Shown one piece after another: positions 29,096 to 40,105 of a DNA stretch of 64,000 nucleotides. The DNA lies in assembly GCA_032158295.1 (NCBI GenBank), contig CM063244.1, positions 27,397,848 through 27,461,847 of the forward strand, read 5' to 3'. The position numbers and the translations under genes are program-made. The stretch comes from Pycnopodia helianthoides (Eukaryota > Echinodermata > Asteroidea > Forcipulatida > Asteriidae). Each line of letters begins with the position of its first letter. Position 1 is the first letter of the stretch. The notes below the pieces were generated by a model. The model was not told where the DNA came from. It saw nothing but the letters and a program-made list of their open reading frames with translations, and searched no databases.

Positions 29096-30970
29096 AAAAC
29101 ACAAGGTTATATGAACGTATGCACTAGGTAGGCTACGGTTGGCCATTTTTTAGTAGATCACTTTATCTTTGATTTTAATTTGATAACTTTTTTTAAGAAA
29201 ACAGTCAAAACCATTGTAATTCTTGAAGACTTTGTTTTGTTATGTACTTAAAACCTTAGGGGATTTCCTCGAGTACATGTCGTTTACATGTACGTCTGAA
29301 GACCCTCATTGAATTTTTTTAAGGCAGGGTGTACATTTGGGAATTGCTCTAAAAACTTACTTAGTAAAGAGCATTGTGGAGCTATTGATATCATCATTGT
29401 CAGAAACTATACCCCCTTTAAAGTAATGTAGTTTTGGAGAGCGTGGTAATTTTTCACCAAAGAAAACTTTATATAAGAAAAGTTTCAGTCAGGCATGAAA
29501 CTTCTCGGACATCTGAAAGCACACAATTCTATGCATCGTCAATAATACACATGGTTTTTGCAATGGTCAGAGAGTTAATTACTGGGCATTGCTAAGCATG
29601 AGGTGGAAGAAGTTCAGATAAGGCAAACATTTTACTATAGAAGTGTGCCAACTTGGGTGTATATTACAAAAGCTAATTGGCTATCTTGTTGAAGCCTAAA
29701 TCGTCTCGACTCAGGCGCCCAAAAAGGGATCAGAGTTTTTTTAATTGAAGATCCACGTCATGATTTGAGGGTTCTCATGAAAATACTGTGACAGTTTGTT
29801 GCTGTTTTCTCAACAAGTAGACAATGTATTCAGCTGAAACTTTCACAAGTGACTTTTATTTTATCTTTATTGATTTAGACTAGCATTACGTCGAAAAAAT
29901 CACTCTATGAACCTACTTTGAAATAACTTTAACTCTTTGTTAAAATAACGTTGAGTCAACGTTGCTTTAGGTTGACATCAATATGCAAATTTATAGTCGG
30001 GTAATATTAGCAGTCCAAACTCAAATTTAATAAATAACAATTTGGTGTTATGAAGATATTTAACGGTAGTTTGTTCACCCTTTTTCCAAATCCTTGAAGA
30101 ATCCTTGTAAACTGCGCCAATAAAGTATCTAAACACTTACAAATGGTCAGATATATCGGAACCTCAAATAGTATGCAGAACATTAATTAATGAATCCGAT
30201 GCACAGTTATCTTCTGCATATTTTGATACCTCTTTTGTTGCGCTGCGAATTTCAAAAGTTGCAAAAGCCCCTATTCAAGCAAGACGTATCCTTGCCGTTC
30301 AGGACAGTGATGGAGGACACACTAAGTATTGAGGACCATCTTCAGGATATCAGCAGTTACAGTTTATAAGTTTATAAGCACATTTTTTGAAGTTTTTGTT
30401 AATGGTGTTATAGTCAAGCAAAGGTCTGGTTTAAAAAAATAAGACAAGTGACGTCATAAAAGTTTAGAGCGCCCTCTAGCGGCAGCTTAAAAACAGTTAA
30501 AAATACACTTTTACTAGATGTTTGTTGCGAAGTTTAGGATAATTGTTTCAAAATTGGTATTCATTAACCTTCATGCAGACAACATATGTGTGAAGTTTTA
30601 GATTGATGACGTCATCATGTGTCACGTGGTATTGCCTTAAAGATTTACTTTTTGAAGCCGTGTATCTACAAAACCGCAAGTTTGACTGAGTTGAAACTTG
30701 GCATGTTGATAGACAGTGATATTGACCACGTAAATCTAAAGAAACAACATGATGACGTTATTCCTTTTTTTTTTTACAAATATTTGAAATTTTGAATATT
30801 TGAAAAGTACAGCTCATTCGAAATGACTACCGCCATGACCGCTTTTCCTCGACTATAACCGCCATTTTGTTGATCGTGGAAAGTTGTTGAGCAATCACGC
30901 CTGGTAACCAAACTAAGTGGTACCAATTAGCATACGTGGCGAGGGGCTGCCGGACTGGCGCACACCATAC
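29096..30970. other. Intergenic, no gene seen
   Basis: 29330-29560 is a diverged copy of an interspersed repeat (AGTAATGTAGTTTTGGAG, CATCTGAAAGCACACAATTC), distantly related to 46853-47225. The rest shows no structure I can interpret. Confidence 0.4.
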
Positions 30971-30974
30971 TCTC

Positions 30975-31652
30975 TATGGTCAAATTTTCAAGATTTGGGT
31001 CAACAAATTTTTTGTGATTTTATGGTTTCAATTGAAACAGTATGGACTGCTGATGACATTTTATTGGTGCAGACTCAGTTTATTTGCCATAGTTTGAGAT
31101 AGACCATGTCGACTGATAATTTAGAGAGTCTAGAAATTTGGCCCAAAATCAAAAAATGCCACCATGCCAGCATGGTCGAATTCTCAATATTTGGGTCAAA
31201 AAAATTTCTATGATTTTATGGTTTCAATTGATACAGTACGGACTACTGACGCCGTTTTATTGGTGCAGACTCGGTAATCTAGCCATAGTTTGAGATATAC
31301 TGATAATTTTGTGAGTTTATATCTGGATATAGAAATCAACACATTGACCATGCCAGCATGGTCAAATTTTCACAATTTTGGTCAACAAAATTTCTGTGAT
31401 TTTATGGTTTCAGATGGAGCAGAACGGACTGCCGATGACTTTTTATTGGTGCAGACTCGGTAATCTAGCCATAATTTGAGATATACTGATAATTTTATGA
31501 GTTTATATTTGGGTATAAAAATCAACGAAATCGACCATGCCGGCATGGTCAAATATTCAAGATTTTGGTAAATTTTTTTTGGTTGATTTTATGGTTTCAA
31601 TTGATACAGTACGGACTACTGATGACATTTTATTAGTGCAGACTTGGTAATC
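30975..31652. repeat. ~187-bp satellite-like tandem repeat, about 3.6 copies
   Basis: Units start at GGTCAAATTTTCA-like words at 30978, 31174, 31360 and 31547 (spacings 196, 186, 187). Each has TGATTTTATGGTTTCA, CGGACT(A/G)C(T/C)GA(T/C)G, TTTTATTGGTGCAGACT and GAGATATACTGATAATTTT. Unit boundaries carry the near-palindrome GACCATGCCAGCATGGTC. Confidence 0.85.
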
Positions 31653-31734
31653 GTACCCAAGTCAACTCGTCCCGTCTGACGTACATTGTATGCCGAAGCG
31701 GAGAAGTTCCGTGCGGTCTGATTTTATAAACGAT

Positions 31735-31935
31735 ACAAAATGATGTTCTACTCACTTTTATTAATATCTCTTCTTACGAATTTCGTTTTTAATAATGTTT
31801 GATGTTCATCTCGTTTCTGCTTTAAAATTCCGTGCGGCATGAATTTTTAAATGATACGAAATGATGTTCTAATCTCCTTTCAAGTTAAGAATTTTGTTTT
31901 TAATAATGTTTGATGTTCATCTCTTTTCTGCTTAA
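31735..31935. repeat. Two tandem ~100-bp units
   Basis: ATGATGTTCTA...GAATTT(C/T)GTTTTTAATAATG + TTTGATGTTCATCTC + TTTCTGCTT occurs twice (31740-31823, 31860-31933), right after the satellite. Confidence 0.65.
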
Positions 31936-32681
31936 AAACAGACTGGATTAAAGACATTAAAGACATCAAAAGGGTTGATTTATTTTAAATGTTTTACCGT
32001 AATATTATTCTTCCACAGTTTTATTTAGTTCAGCCTGTGGTTGCCAATACATTTCTATTGTAATAAACCATTTTCAATAAAAAAACAATATGATGTATAA
32101 AACGCAAACGTTCATGTTTCCCTGGTGTTTTTTTCCTTAAAGGGTTCCCAAAAGAAAAATGAAAGGCCTCATTTCCAGGGAATGGAAGGCATCCCTTTTC
32201 CCCCAAAGTTTCCATATAGTTCTCATGTTCAGCCTGTTCAAAATAAAAATGTAATCTATTTATAAAGCAAACATAAACACAGACTGGATGGAAATTTGCC
32301 AGTAAAACGTAACATTAACCAAATTAAAAAGGGTTTTTGTCCTCTGAATTTCCCTGCATAATGGTTCTTTGTGAATTTGGGGGGAAGCATCCCTTTTGTG
32401 CTTGGGTTAACAAGCACAATCTTTCTACCCGTCAATCCTCAGCCCGGCAATCAAAGAGTAGGCTACGCCACCACTGAGCTCATGACTGCTCTATTTGAAC
32501 GAAGCCGCCCACCACGCGATACAAGTTGATGCAATTTTTGTGTCGGAGCTTAAAACGGAAAGGGTATCAATGCTGGTTCATTAAGAGTCTTTTGTGATAT
32601 ACTGGAAATATGATTGGCTGCAGGAAAAACCAAACAGAAACCTCCAAATTCCTATAAAAAGGCATGATAGAACAACAATTA

Positions 32682-32851
32682 GGGGTCTTGTCAAAATTAA
32701 TCCTGGACAGCCATTGGACGGCGCTGGTCCAGGACCAGGTTTCTCGTCCCATATTGAATTCCCTTGTGATTACTTCGTCGGATGGGCTATGAACCTTCGT
32801 CGGATGAACCTTGTCCAATGGGCTGTCCGGGATTAATTTTGACAAGACCCC
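32682..32851. repeat. 170-bp MITE with TTA target duplication
   Basis: The ends GGGGTCTTGTCAAAATTAAT and ATTAATTTTGACAAGACCCC are exact reverse complements; the inverted similarity extends about 38 bp (TCCTGGACAGCCATTGGA). The sequence TTA lies on both sides (32679-32681, 32852-32854). G-rich ends and a 3-bp TTA duplication fit the PIF/Harbinger pattern. Confidence 0.8.
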
Positions 32852-32983
32852 TTATCACTCTACATCAAGACAAGACATCGTCAAGTAAAGACTCAAGAGT
32901 TTCATCAAGCAGTGCAAGATTTCAAGCAAGACTTTAAGATTTGCAAGATTTTGCAGCTCAAGATTCAAGGTTCGACCTTCAAG

Positions 32984-33757
32984 ATGGCACCAAGACATTC
33001 CTGCATGGTATGCAATGCAAATGTTAAGCCAACACACCGTGCCTTCCAATGTGACCGATGTGAGATGTGGCAGCACCTAGAGTGGACCAGTTTTTCTGTA
33101 GAAGAGTACAGGGAAATTGTAAGCAAGCCCTCCATTTTAGAAGTGTTTATCTGTTTTACCTGTCAACGTCCCACGGCATCTTTATCTCCCATCAGCCTGG
33201 AATTAATCAGCCTTACAGCAAGCAACCAAGAGCCCATGGAAGTAGATGGTGAGTTTAACATCACTGAAAGTTTCATCGTCCCCAGTGCTCCAGAAGAGGA
33301 TCCTATTCCCGATGCCCCCCTGCCTGCCGCTGTTCAAGGCCTCAACGAGAACGACACTGCAACTTTCAAGGTAGTCAACAGAGGTTTTCAACGTGGGAAA
33401 GCAATACTGGTTGACAGCCACGGGTATAGCTACAATAAGAAATAGAAAAAGAGTGGCTCCACTCCATCTCTCACCACCTGGCTCTGCAATGTTCGCAACA
33501 AATCCAAGAGGTGCAGGGTGTCTGTGTGCCAAGACGGCACACAATTCTCATTTGGAATTCACCAGATCCACACCCATCCTGCCCGTCCTGGAGGAGATGT
33601 TGCGGTAGAAGTGACTGCAGCAGTGAAGAAGACCGCAAAGCTGGACGTCTTCCGGTCAGCTGGAGTCATCGTGGAGCAGGCCATCAGGTCCCAACCCATC
33701 GTACTTGAAGAGAACCGCCAATCGCACCCGTCAAAGCCAACGTGCGTTTGTAAGTAG
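32984..33757 (+). pseudogene. PHD-like + FLYWCH zinc-finger ORF split by one stop (MULE-type, truncated)
   Basis: From ATG 32984 the frame encodes a Cys-rich finger (HSCMVCNANVKP, FQCDRCEMWQHLEW, FICFTCQRP), an acidic linker, then a FLYWCH finger: FKVVNRGFQRGKAILVDSHG, WLCNVRNKSKRC, CQDGTQFSFGIHQIHTH. A single TAG at 33443-33445 interrupts the FLYWCH finger; the same frame then continues to TAG at 33755. This PHD+FLYWCH arrangement is known at the N-terminus of MULE-derived proteins in marine animals; the transposase part expected after it is absent. A MITE sits 130 bp upstream. Alternative: a real short host gene with an assembly error. Confidence 0.7.
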
Positions 33758-34403
33758 GGCATGATTCAACTCACAAATGCATCGACTCATCTTTATTGAG
33801 GGATTATAGTAAGTTACGTAGTAGGTGGAAACTGTGATTGAAATTGTTAATAATTGTGGGCTGCTTTTAGAGTTATCCTTTGATTTTTATCTATGATTTA
33901 TCTTGACAAAATTTTATTTGTGTACAACATGTTTCACGTCCGACCTGACCATTTTAGTAATCATAAACTGAATATATAATGTAACACAAGTCAAACAAAT
34001 TGAGCTCCTGGACAATCTAAGAAGAGTGATTTGAGGAGCTCAAATTGAGCTCCTGAGTATTCTCAGGAGAATGATTAAAAGAGCTCCTTATATTTCTATA
34101 AACGAAGGTCTGATGCATAGTGTGTAATTTTTCTTACTTAATGACTTTAATGAGCAACTTTGTAATCAACTACCAACTTGAGCGAAGAGCTTAAAAGGCT
34201 GACTATCAACCTTAAATTAGTTCAGTATTAAGGATTTACAAGTTAGTTGTATTTTATAGCTCCATGGTTAAGGTAAATTTTGAAATAGCTACAATTGTGC
34301 ATACTGAGAGTGATAAAACGGCCCCAAATACTGAGACCAGTCTCTGCACGCTTCACTGGTTAAAAAGTAACATTGGCATTTTCTTGTCAGTTAGTAATTC
34401 GTT
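33758..34403. other. No gene; short GAGCTC repeats
   Basis: At 34000-34090 the words AATTGAGCTCCTG and GAGGAGCTC recur three times in direct and inverted orientation. Nothing else recognised. Confidence 0.4.
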
Positions 34404-34760
34404 TTACATTTCAAAGCACTTCCATCCCCCTTTGATCCTACTCATAATTTCTTCCTTTGTATCATCTTCCATTTTCAGGGTTTGGCCAAGGTATTTGTAG
34501 TTGTCCACTTTCTCTATTTGATGGTTATCTTTTGTTATTGTTTCCAAAGTTTCTAAGTTGGTCATGAACTCTGTTTTACCCTTGTGCATTTGTAACCCAG
34601 CCTGTTGACTTACTTTGCTCGAGCTGCTAAGTTCGACCTTAAAATCTGTTACTGATGTTGTTATTAGAACTTCATCGTCTGCAAATCTAAGGTACTCAAT
34701 GTTAAATCTATTAGTAAGCATGCGTATGTGCACAACCTTTAAGCCTCGCATGCAATTCGA
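34404..34760 (-). mobile_element. RTE-type LINE reverse transcriptase fragment
   Basis: The minus strand encodes IEYLRFADDEVLITTSVTDF (the FADD catalytic box), AGLQMHKGKTEFMTN, VDNYKYLGQTLKMEDD and IKGGWKCFEM. These match the RT core and thumb of RTE-clade LINEs. The fragment is truncated at both ends. Confidence 0.88.
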
Positions 34761-35740
34761 CCCCTTGCAATATGGAGCCTTAGGACAGGAATTGAAAATG
34801 TACGAAACAGAAAAGTTTTACAGATTTTCCTACATTATTATATCTTTTAACAAAAAGGGTGTGTAAATGTGAAAAGGGAGTAGTGTCTCAGTCTTAAAAT
34901 AGTCAGTCCTAAGGTTCGGTCCTTTATCACACAGCCATGACCCTGCTGGTCTTTTATTGAATTAAGACCAGTGAAACACGTGATCACCTTTGGACCAATC
35001 AGAATGCATAAACTCTTCTTAGTATCAGTAACCATTAGCAACTTACTGTGAAAAAAGGATTTGAATAATATTGTAAAGCAGATCGATTGGTGAGAATATT
35101 TATAAGAAACTGAGCACATAATCTTGCGAGAAGAAGCTAATAATTATGTCTGATGTAAGTAGGTTTGGAATCGTTCCATAAGTTGAAGTTGTGTGATTAT
35201 GTTTAATGAGTCCTCAACCAATGGCAAAAGGTAAACTTGGTGTAGAAACAGTTTCATCGGAAGCCTCCTCCAGGGATAACTGTATGGTGCCAGACAGTTA
35301 TGTATGTAATATATATTTATAATTGATCATGCTTTTGAAATATAGAATGATCTCTAAAGTTCAAGTTGTGTTATTATGGACAGGTCTGAACATGTTCCAG
35401 CGCCAGCATGCCATACTGGAGCTGCCTCGAATATATGTTTAATTTGTTGTAAATTTTTTATTCTGGTTTATTATTAAAAACAAATACATGGTTGGCAGCC
35501 ACTGGCTGTAATAACCTTGTTTACAAATCATAAAAAACATTATTAGATTAAAAAAAAATTGCAAAAACAACGCAAAAAAAGACGAAATCAAAAATGGTTT
35601 CATCTCACAATGAATATCTAACTATGTATGAAGTTTCAAGTTTATGTGAGTTTGGGAAGTGTGTCTTTGTTAGCGGACAATCGCCACGGAGAAGAAGAAG
35701 GAGAAGTAAAAAAAAAAATTTAAAAAAACGAACAAAAACA

Positions 35741-35777
35741 AGAGGTGTTTGGAGCAAAGCTCTCCGAACACCTAAAG
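35741..35777. repeat. Imperfect hairpin
   Basis: AGGTGTTTGGAG...CTCCGAACACCT with an AAAG centre. It lies at the edge of a segment (35780-35855) that recurs at 36931-37003. Confidence 0.45.
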
Positions 35778-35780
35778 ACT

Positions 35781-37003
35781 AGAGTAAAACATAACAATTA
35801 GAATTAAAATGGCATTAATTATATTACACACAAAAACAATAAAACTGTAAAAGTTATGAAAAGGTTCCGGCTTTTACCTACTAAGTTTAACGTACACATG
35901 GTATGTACGATCTACTGAATTGAATAACTTGTGTTTCAATTCGCTTTGCATCTCTTCTTTTACTACACGAATAAAACTGTGTGTGATCTTTCCGAATTTT
36001 ACCCGCGAAACGATTAATTCATGAGAACTTTCATGAAGTACGACTGCATGCTCCAGTTTAGGTTTCTCAATTTAATCTAACTTCTTGAGTTCCGACTTGA
36101 GCCTGGTTAAATGGGAAATACATCGATGACAAGCCAAGAAATAATGCTGTCCAAAACAGGAAAGTTGGATTGTTTCAATCGACCAAAAAAATACAACTTA
36201 TTTATTTACATGTTACTGCAAAGATTACTTCCACGGTGTGTGTGAAGTTTTGGCTTCCCTCGTTCAAACATTCGCGAGTTCCGACCTGCAACCTCTAACC
36301 ACCGTGCGCCGCTTCAGAAATATGCACTATCAGCTTACACTGAAATGTGAGTTCCGACCTGTGATCACTGACCTTTGCATGCATGCCACATGTAAATGTA
36401 CACGTACATGTATATGTACATGTACATACATGTACACCACACGTACATGTACATACATGTATGTAATGCTATGTCAACACAACGCGAACATTGGACGACG
36501 TTTTATAAAATAAATAATATAGGCTAGGCCCCGATTTAAACGGGTGAAGGTTAAATCTGTAGAGGTTTTAAATATAAATCCACTGGATTGATTATATAAA
36601 TTCTTTCCATAACTAACCAAAATCTTTCGAAGATTAAGTTCAAATCAAATTGCGTCCGTTTCGGCTTTTACCCACGAAATAACACACAAAGTATGGTGTG
36701 TACAACTTGTGTTGATTATTACCTAAGCATTGTATTTAAACAGAAAACTGCCATCGTTCCGGCTTTTACCAACCAAATACTGCACAACGTATGGTGTGCA
36801 CGATCTACTAAAAGCCATAACAGAAATGAAACTGAGATCATTCCTTCATTCATCCAATGGTCTAACAACAAAAAACTATTCAAATCGCTGCCAGCAGCAG
36901 AATTACATGAACAGTAACAAAATTAAAAGAATAGAGTAAAACATAACAATTAGAATTAAAATGGCATTAATTATATTACACACAAAAACAATAAAACTGT
37001 AAA
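35781..37003. repeat. Direct-repeat block
   Basis: A ~73-bp segment (AGAGTAAAACATAACAATTA...AAAACTGTAAAA) is almost identical at 35781-35853 and 36931-37003. In between, three copies of CCGGCTTTTACC...GTATGGTGTGTAC...GATCTACT appear (35868, 36660, 36760). 36385-36465 is a TACATG/CATGTA microsatellite. Confidence 0.6.
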
Positions 37004-38740
37004 AGGCACACCACAAAACAGTAATAGCACCAAACTTCAGCTTAATGAAATAGCTCACGCGTTTACACAACACTGACCCCAGCGATACCCGAACACCTAG
37101 TGTTTGTTTTCACAAACATTTTAAGTTTATTTTAATTTGTTTTATGACACAATCACTGTCTGCAATCATTCAGAGAAGTTGACTAGGCCAAATCAGTGTT
37201 AATGCCAGTACATCGCAGCGCAGTACAATGTATTAAGGTATATCAGTGATTCTACCCTTGACCCAATTGATGAAGACGTTACCAAAGTGGTTGCGCCATT
37301 TTTAGTTGATTCCCAATGAGCAGAGAGTATATGTAGTCACGTATGACATCAGTGCAAGAGGGTCTACAGGGACAGTTAGATATAGTAAGAACTTAACATG
37401 TTCCAATTTTCTTTTAGATTTAGTACGACACTGTCACAGAAATGATTCTAATTGAGCTACCAAAGTGTTTCATGTTGCCTCTTTTCACAAGACCCTTAAA
37501 TGTAATGTACATTCTAATCTGTCCACCGTGTTTTTACCTTCACGTTGGGCAATAAACAGTTCCTTTAATTTGTCTGTCAAACCATGAACTGAGAGGCATA
37601 ATGATGCTTAAATTTATAAAATTTCATTTTAAAATCCACTGAAATATTGGAATATGGAATACTTTTTGTACTGACTAAGAACTGTAAAGCAAAGTACAGA
37701 CATGCATTATGACACAATGGGATTTGGTTCATTATCTACAGTCATTTATACTGTATGAACAAAATAATATAATAAACGTTGGTGTAATATTACTCATGAC
37801 TTCACACGTTTACATAAGTGCCACAGAGTATGGACTTCCTGCAGGCACAAATTGTACATAGCTCACCATGGAAGAAAACTTCAAATCTTACATTTTATAA
37901 AGACTGGAAAGTAACAATTGCTATCAATTTTTTGTATTGAGAAAAGGATGTACATCTCATTTATGATAATAATTTTTATCATTTGTTTATTCAGTGCAAT
38001 CTTTCTTCGACTAAATATTGTATTTATGTTCAATTTTAACCATGGACATGTACAGTTTCTTTGATGTAGTTGTTATTGTATGGCTTGGAGTCCCATCAGG
38101 GAGAACAGTGGAATCACTAAATAAATAAAACCAATACAATAAAATTATAATTAAACATGTCATATATCTTATATGAACAGTGAAGCATCTTGCCTGCCAG
38201 GAAATGCACTGGAATGCAAAAGGGCACTCTTACAAAAAATGTAACCTTGGCTATTAATATTTTAGTAGCCAAATATTCATTCGTTTTTCTATTAGGTCTA
38301 TTACACATTGTGTAAATGAAATGAATATATGCATACATTAATTGGTCTTTTCCTTTGTGTGATTTGGAGTCTGTAAATATTCATACATAATTGTTCTCTT
38401 AAAACTGGAAAATCAGATTTTCCAATTTGTTTGATAATAATAAGAGTATTAATAATAAGAAGTATTTCTAATGCGCCATGCCATCTTAATAAGATGCTCA
38501 AGATGCAGAAAAATATGAAAGTTTTAACCGTAACTTCAAAGGAAAGTGTTATGGGTGTATTTTATTAAGAAAAATGATAAACCAACTTTGCTAACGCGAA
38601 TGGGTCTACAAAAATGGCCCTTATGTCGCAACAATGCATGTTTGAACTACATACGTAGATGAAAAGGCCATATTCTAAGCTTTAAAATAATCCACGGTAT
38701 CACGCTATGTAGGTGATCCACGTAAAATCCTCGCGAGCTC
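37004..38740. other. Intergenic, no gene seen
   Basis: AT-rich with no ORF, inverted repeat or element end that I can support. Confidence 0.4.
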
Positions 38741-38849
38741 TCAAAAATTCGTAAATTTCAGCTCCTCAACTTGCTTTTGACGCCATTCCCGGAATATTCC
38801 ACTTAAACCAACGATCCTCGACATACTGGTCACCATCAGACTCAAAATA

Positions 38850-39601
38850 ATGCCTTCAGGACGCTCAAAAACCACGAAATCTCGAAGGACATCCGACGAT
38901 GTACCGCCATCACTGTCACCACAACAGTCCGTGCTCGACCAGCCACCGGCCATTGACAATGAATTTCAGCAGTTTGTCAGGGACGCACTAACTGAGATAC
39001 GCCAGGGTCAAACAGATCTTCATAAACGGATGGACCGATTTGAAGAACACTTCAACAAAGCACTGGAATTCGAATCAACTCGAATTAATGACCTGGAAAA
39101 GCGAGTTGGGGAGCTAGATAAAATGGCCCTTCAAGTTGATCGACTAGAAAAGCTCTGTGTCGATCACTCAGAGAAATTGAACAAACTTGAACGATTCAGC
39201 CGGAGAAACAATCTTCGTAAGTAATCGGCTTAACCCAAGATCGGAACGAAGACTGCCTCAGCCTCTCTCATCAAATATTGAATGATAAATTCGACATGAC
39301 CAACATCAAGCTCGAGAGAGCCCATCGAGACGGTCCGAAGATAACTGGCCGTCCCCAACACCTCCTGATAAAGTTGAACTGTTACCAAGATAAGATTGCC
39401 GTTCTGCGACGACAACGCCAAGCCCTCAAGGATGACCCCTTTTTCTGCGTAGAAGACCTTACTAAACAAGACCTTCAGGAAAAGCGTCGGTGGTCCTCAG
39501 AAGTGGCAAGTGCCTACAAAGATGGTCACAAATATAGATTTGTTGCCGGTAAGTGGAGAGAAAACGCTGGATCTCTGGCTGTATTCTACAGAGCCACCTA
39601 G
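38850..39601 (+). CDS. LINE ORF1 protein (coiled coil + RRM-like), frameshifted
   Basis: The N-terminal half has a heptad-rich coiled coil (FEEHFNKALEFESTRINDLE, LDKMALQVDRLEKLCVDH) ending ERFSRRNNLR. The C-terminal half (IKLERAHRDGPKITGRPQHL, LRRQRQALKDD) resembles the RRM and C-terminal domains of L1-type ORF1 RNA chaperones. A 2-nt insertion near 39217 (CGTAAGTAATCGG, where CGTGTAATCGG would continue the frame) gives a premature stop. Confidence 0.8.
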
Positions 39602-40105
39602 ACACCACTCATCTGCTGCACAACCATCATCATCCATACCTCCCATACTGCCTTTGAGCTCAACCTCCTGCCATACATGTACATTACTCTCATCATCTGC
39701 AATTTCCATGGACTGTTGTTTCTCATTATGTACATGTTCTGTTATTTTGCTATGTTGTCATTCTTCATGATTTGATCACTCATTTTGTTTTCCATTGCAT
39801 GTTAAATCGTCTCACTTTACCGTATTTTATTTGTTTATAGTAATTTAGTTATTGATTTTTTTGTTTGATTTTGGTAGTTGGTCAAGTTTGTCTGGTTTTA
39901 TATATCATTGCTCCCCTTTTACTACTTATTTTGGGGTCTTTGTTTTACTTTATCCCTGTGATTTTGAGCTCGTTTTGTCTTGTTTTGTTTCTTTTTTGTT
40001 TTCCCCCTTGGTTTTCTTCCCTACTCTGTGCTATTTACTTTCATTGTATTGAAATTGTCCTTGTATTTTTTGCCTAACCCATATATATTTTTTTCTGCAC
40101 TCTGA

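Noticed and set aside
32594..32836. 80-codon plus-strand ORF
   Set aside because: It is the translation of the MITE at 32682-32851.
36385..36465. Regulatory palindrome cluster
   Set aside because: A TACATG/CATGTA microsatellite; self-complementary by composition.
39852..40077. Hydrophobic ORFs between LINE ORF1 and ORF2
   Set aside because: The T-rich spacer translates into Phe/Leu-rich peptides that imitate membrane segments.
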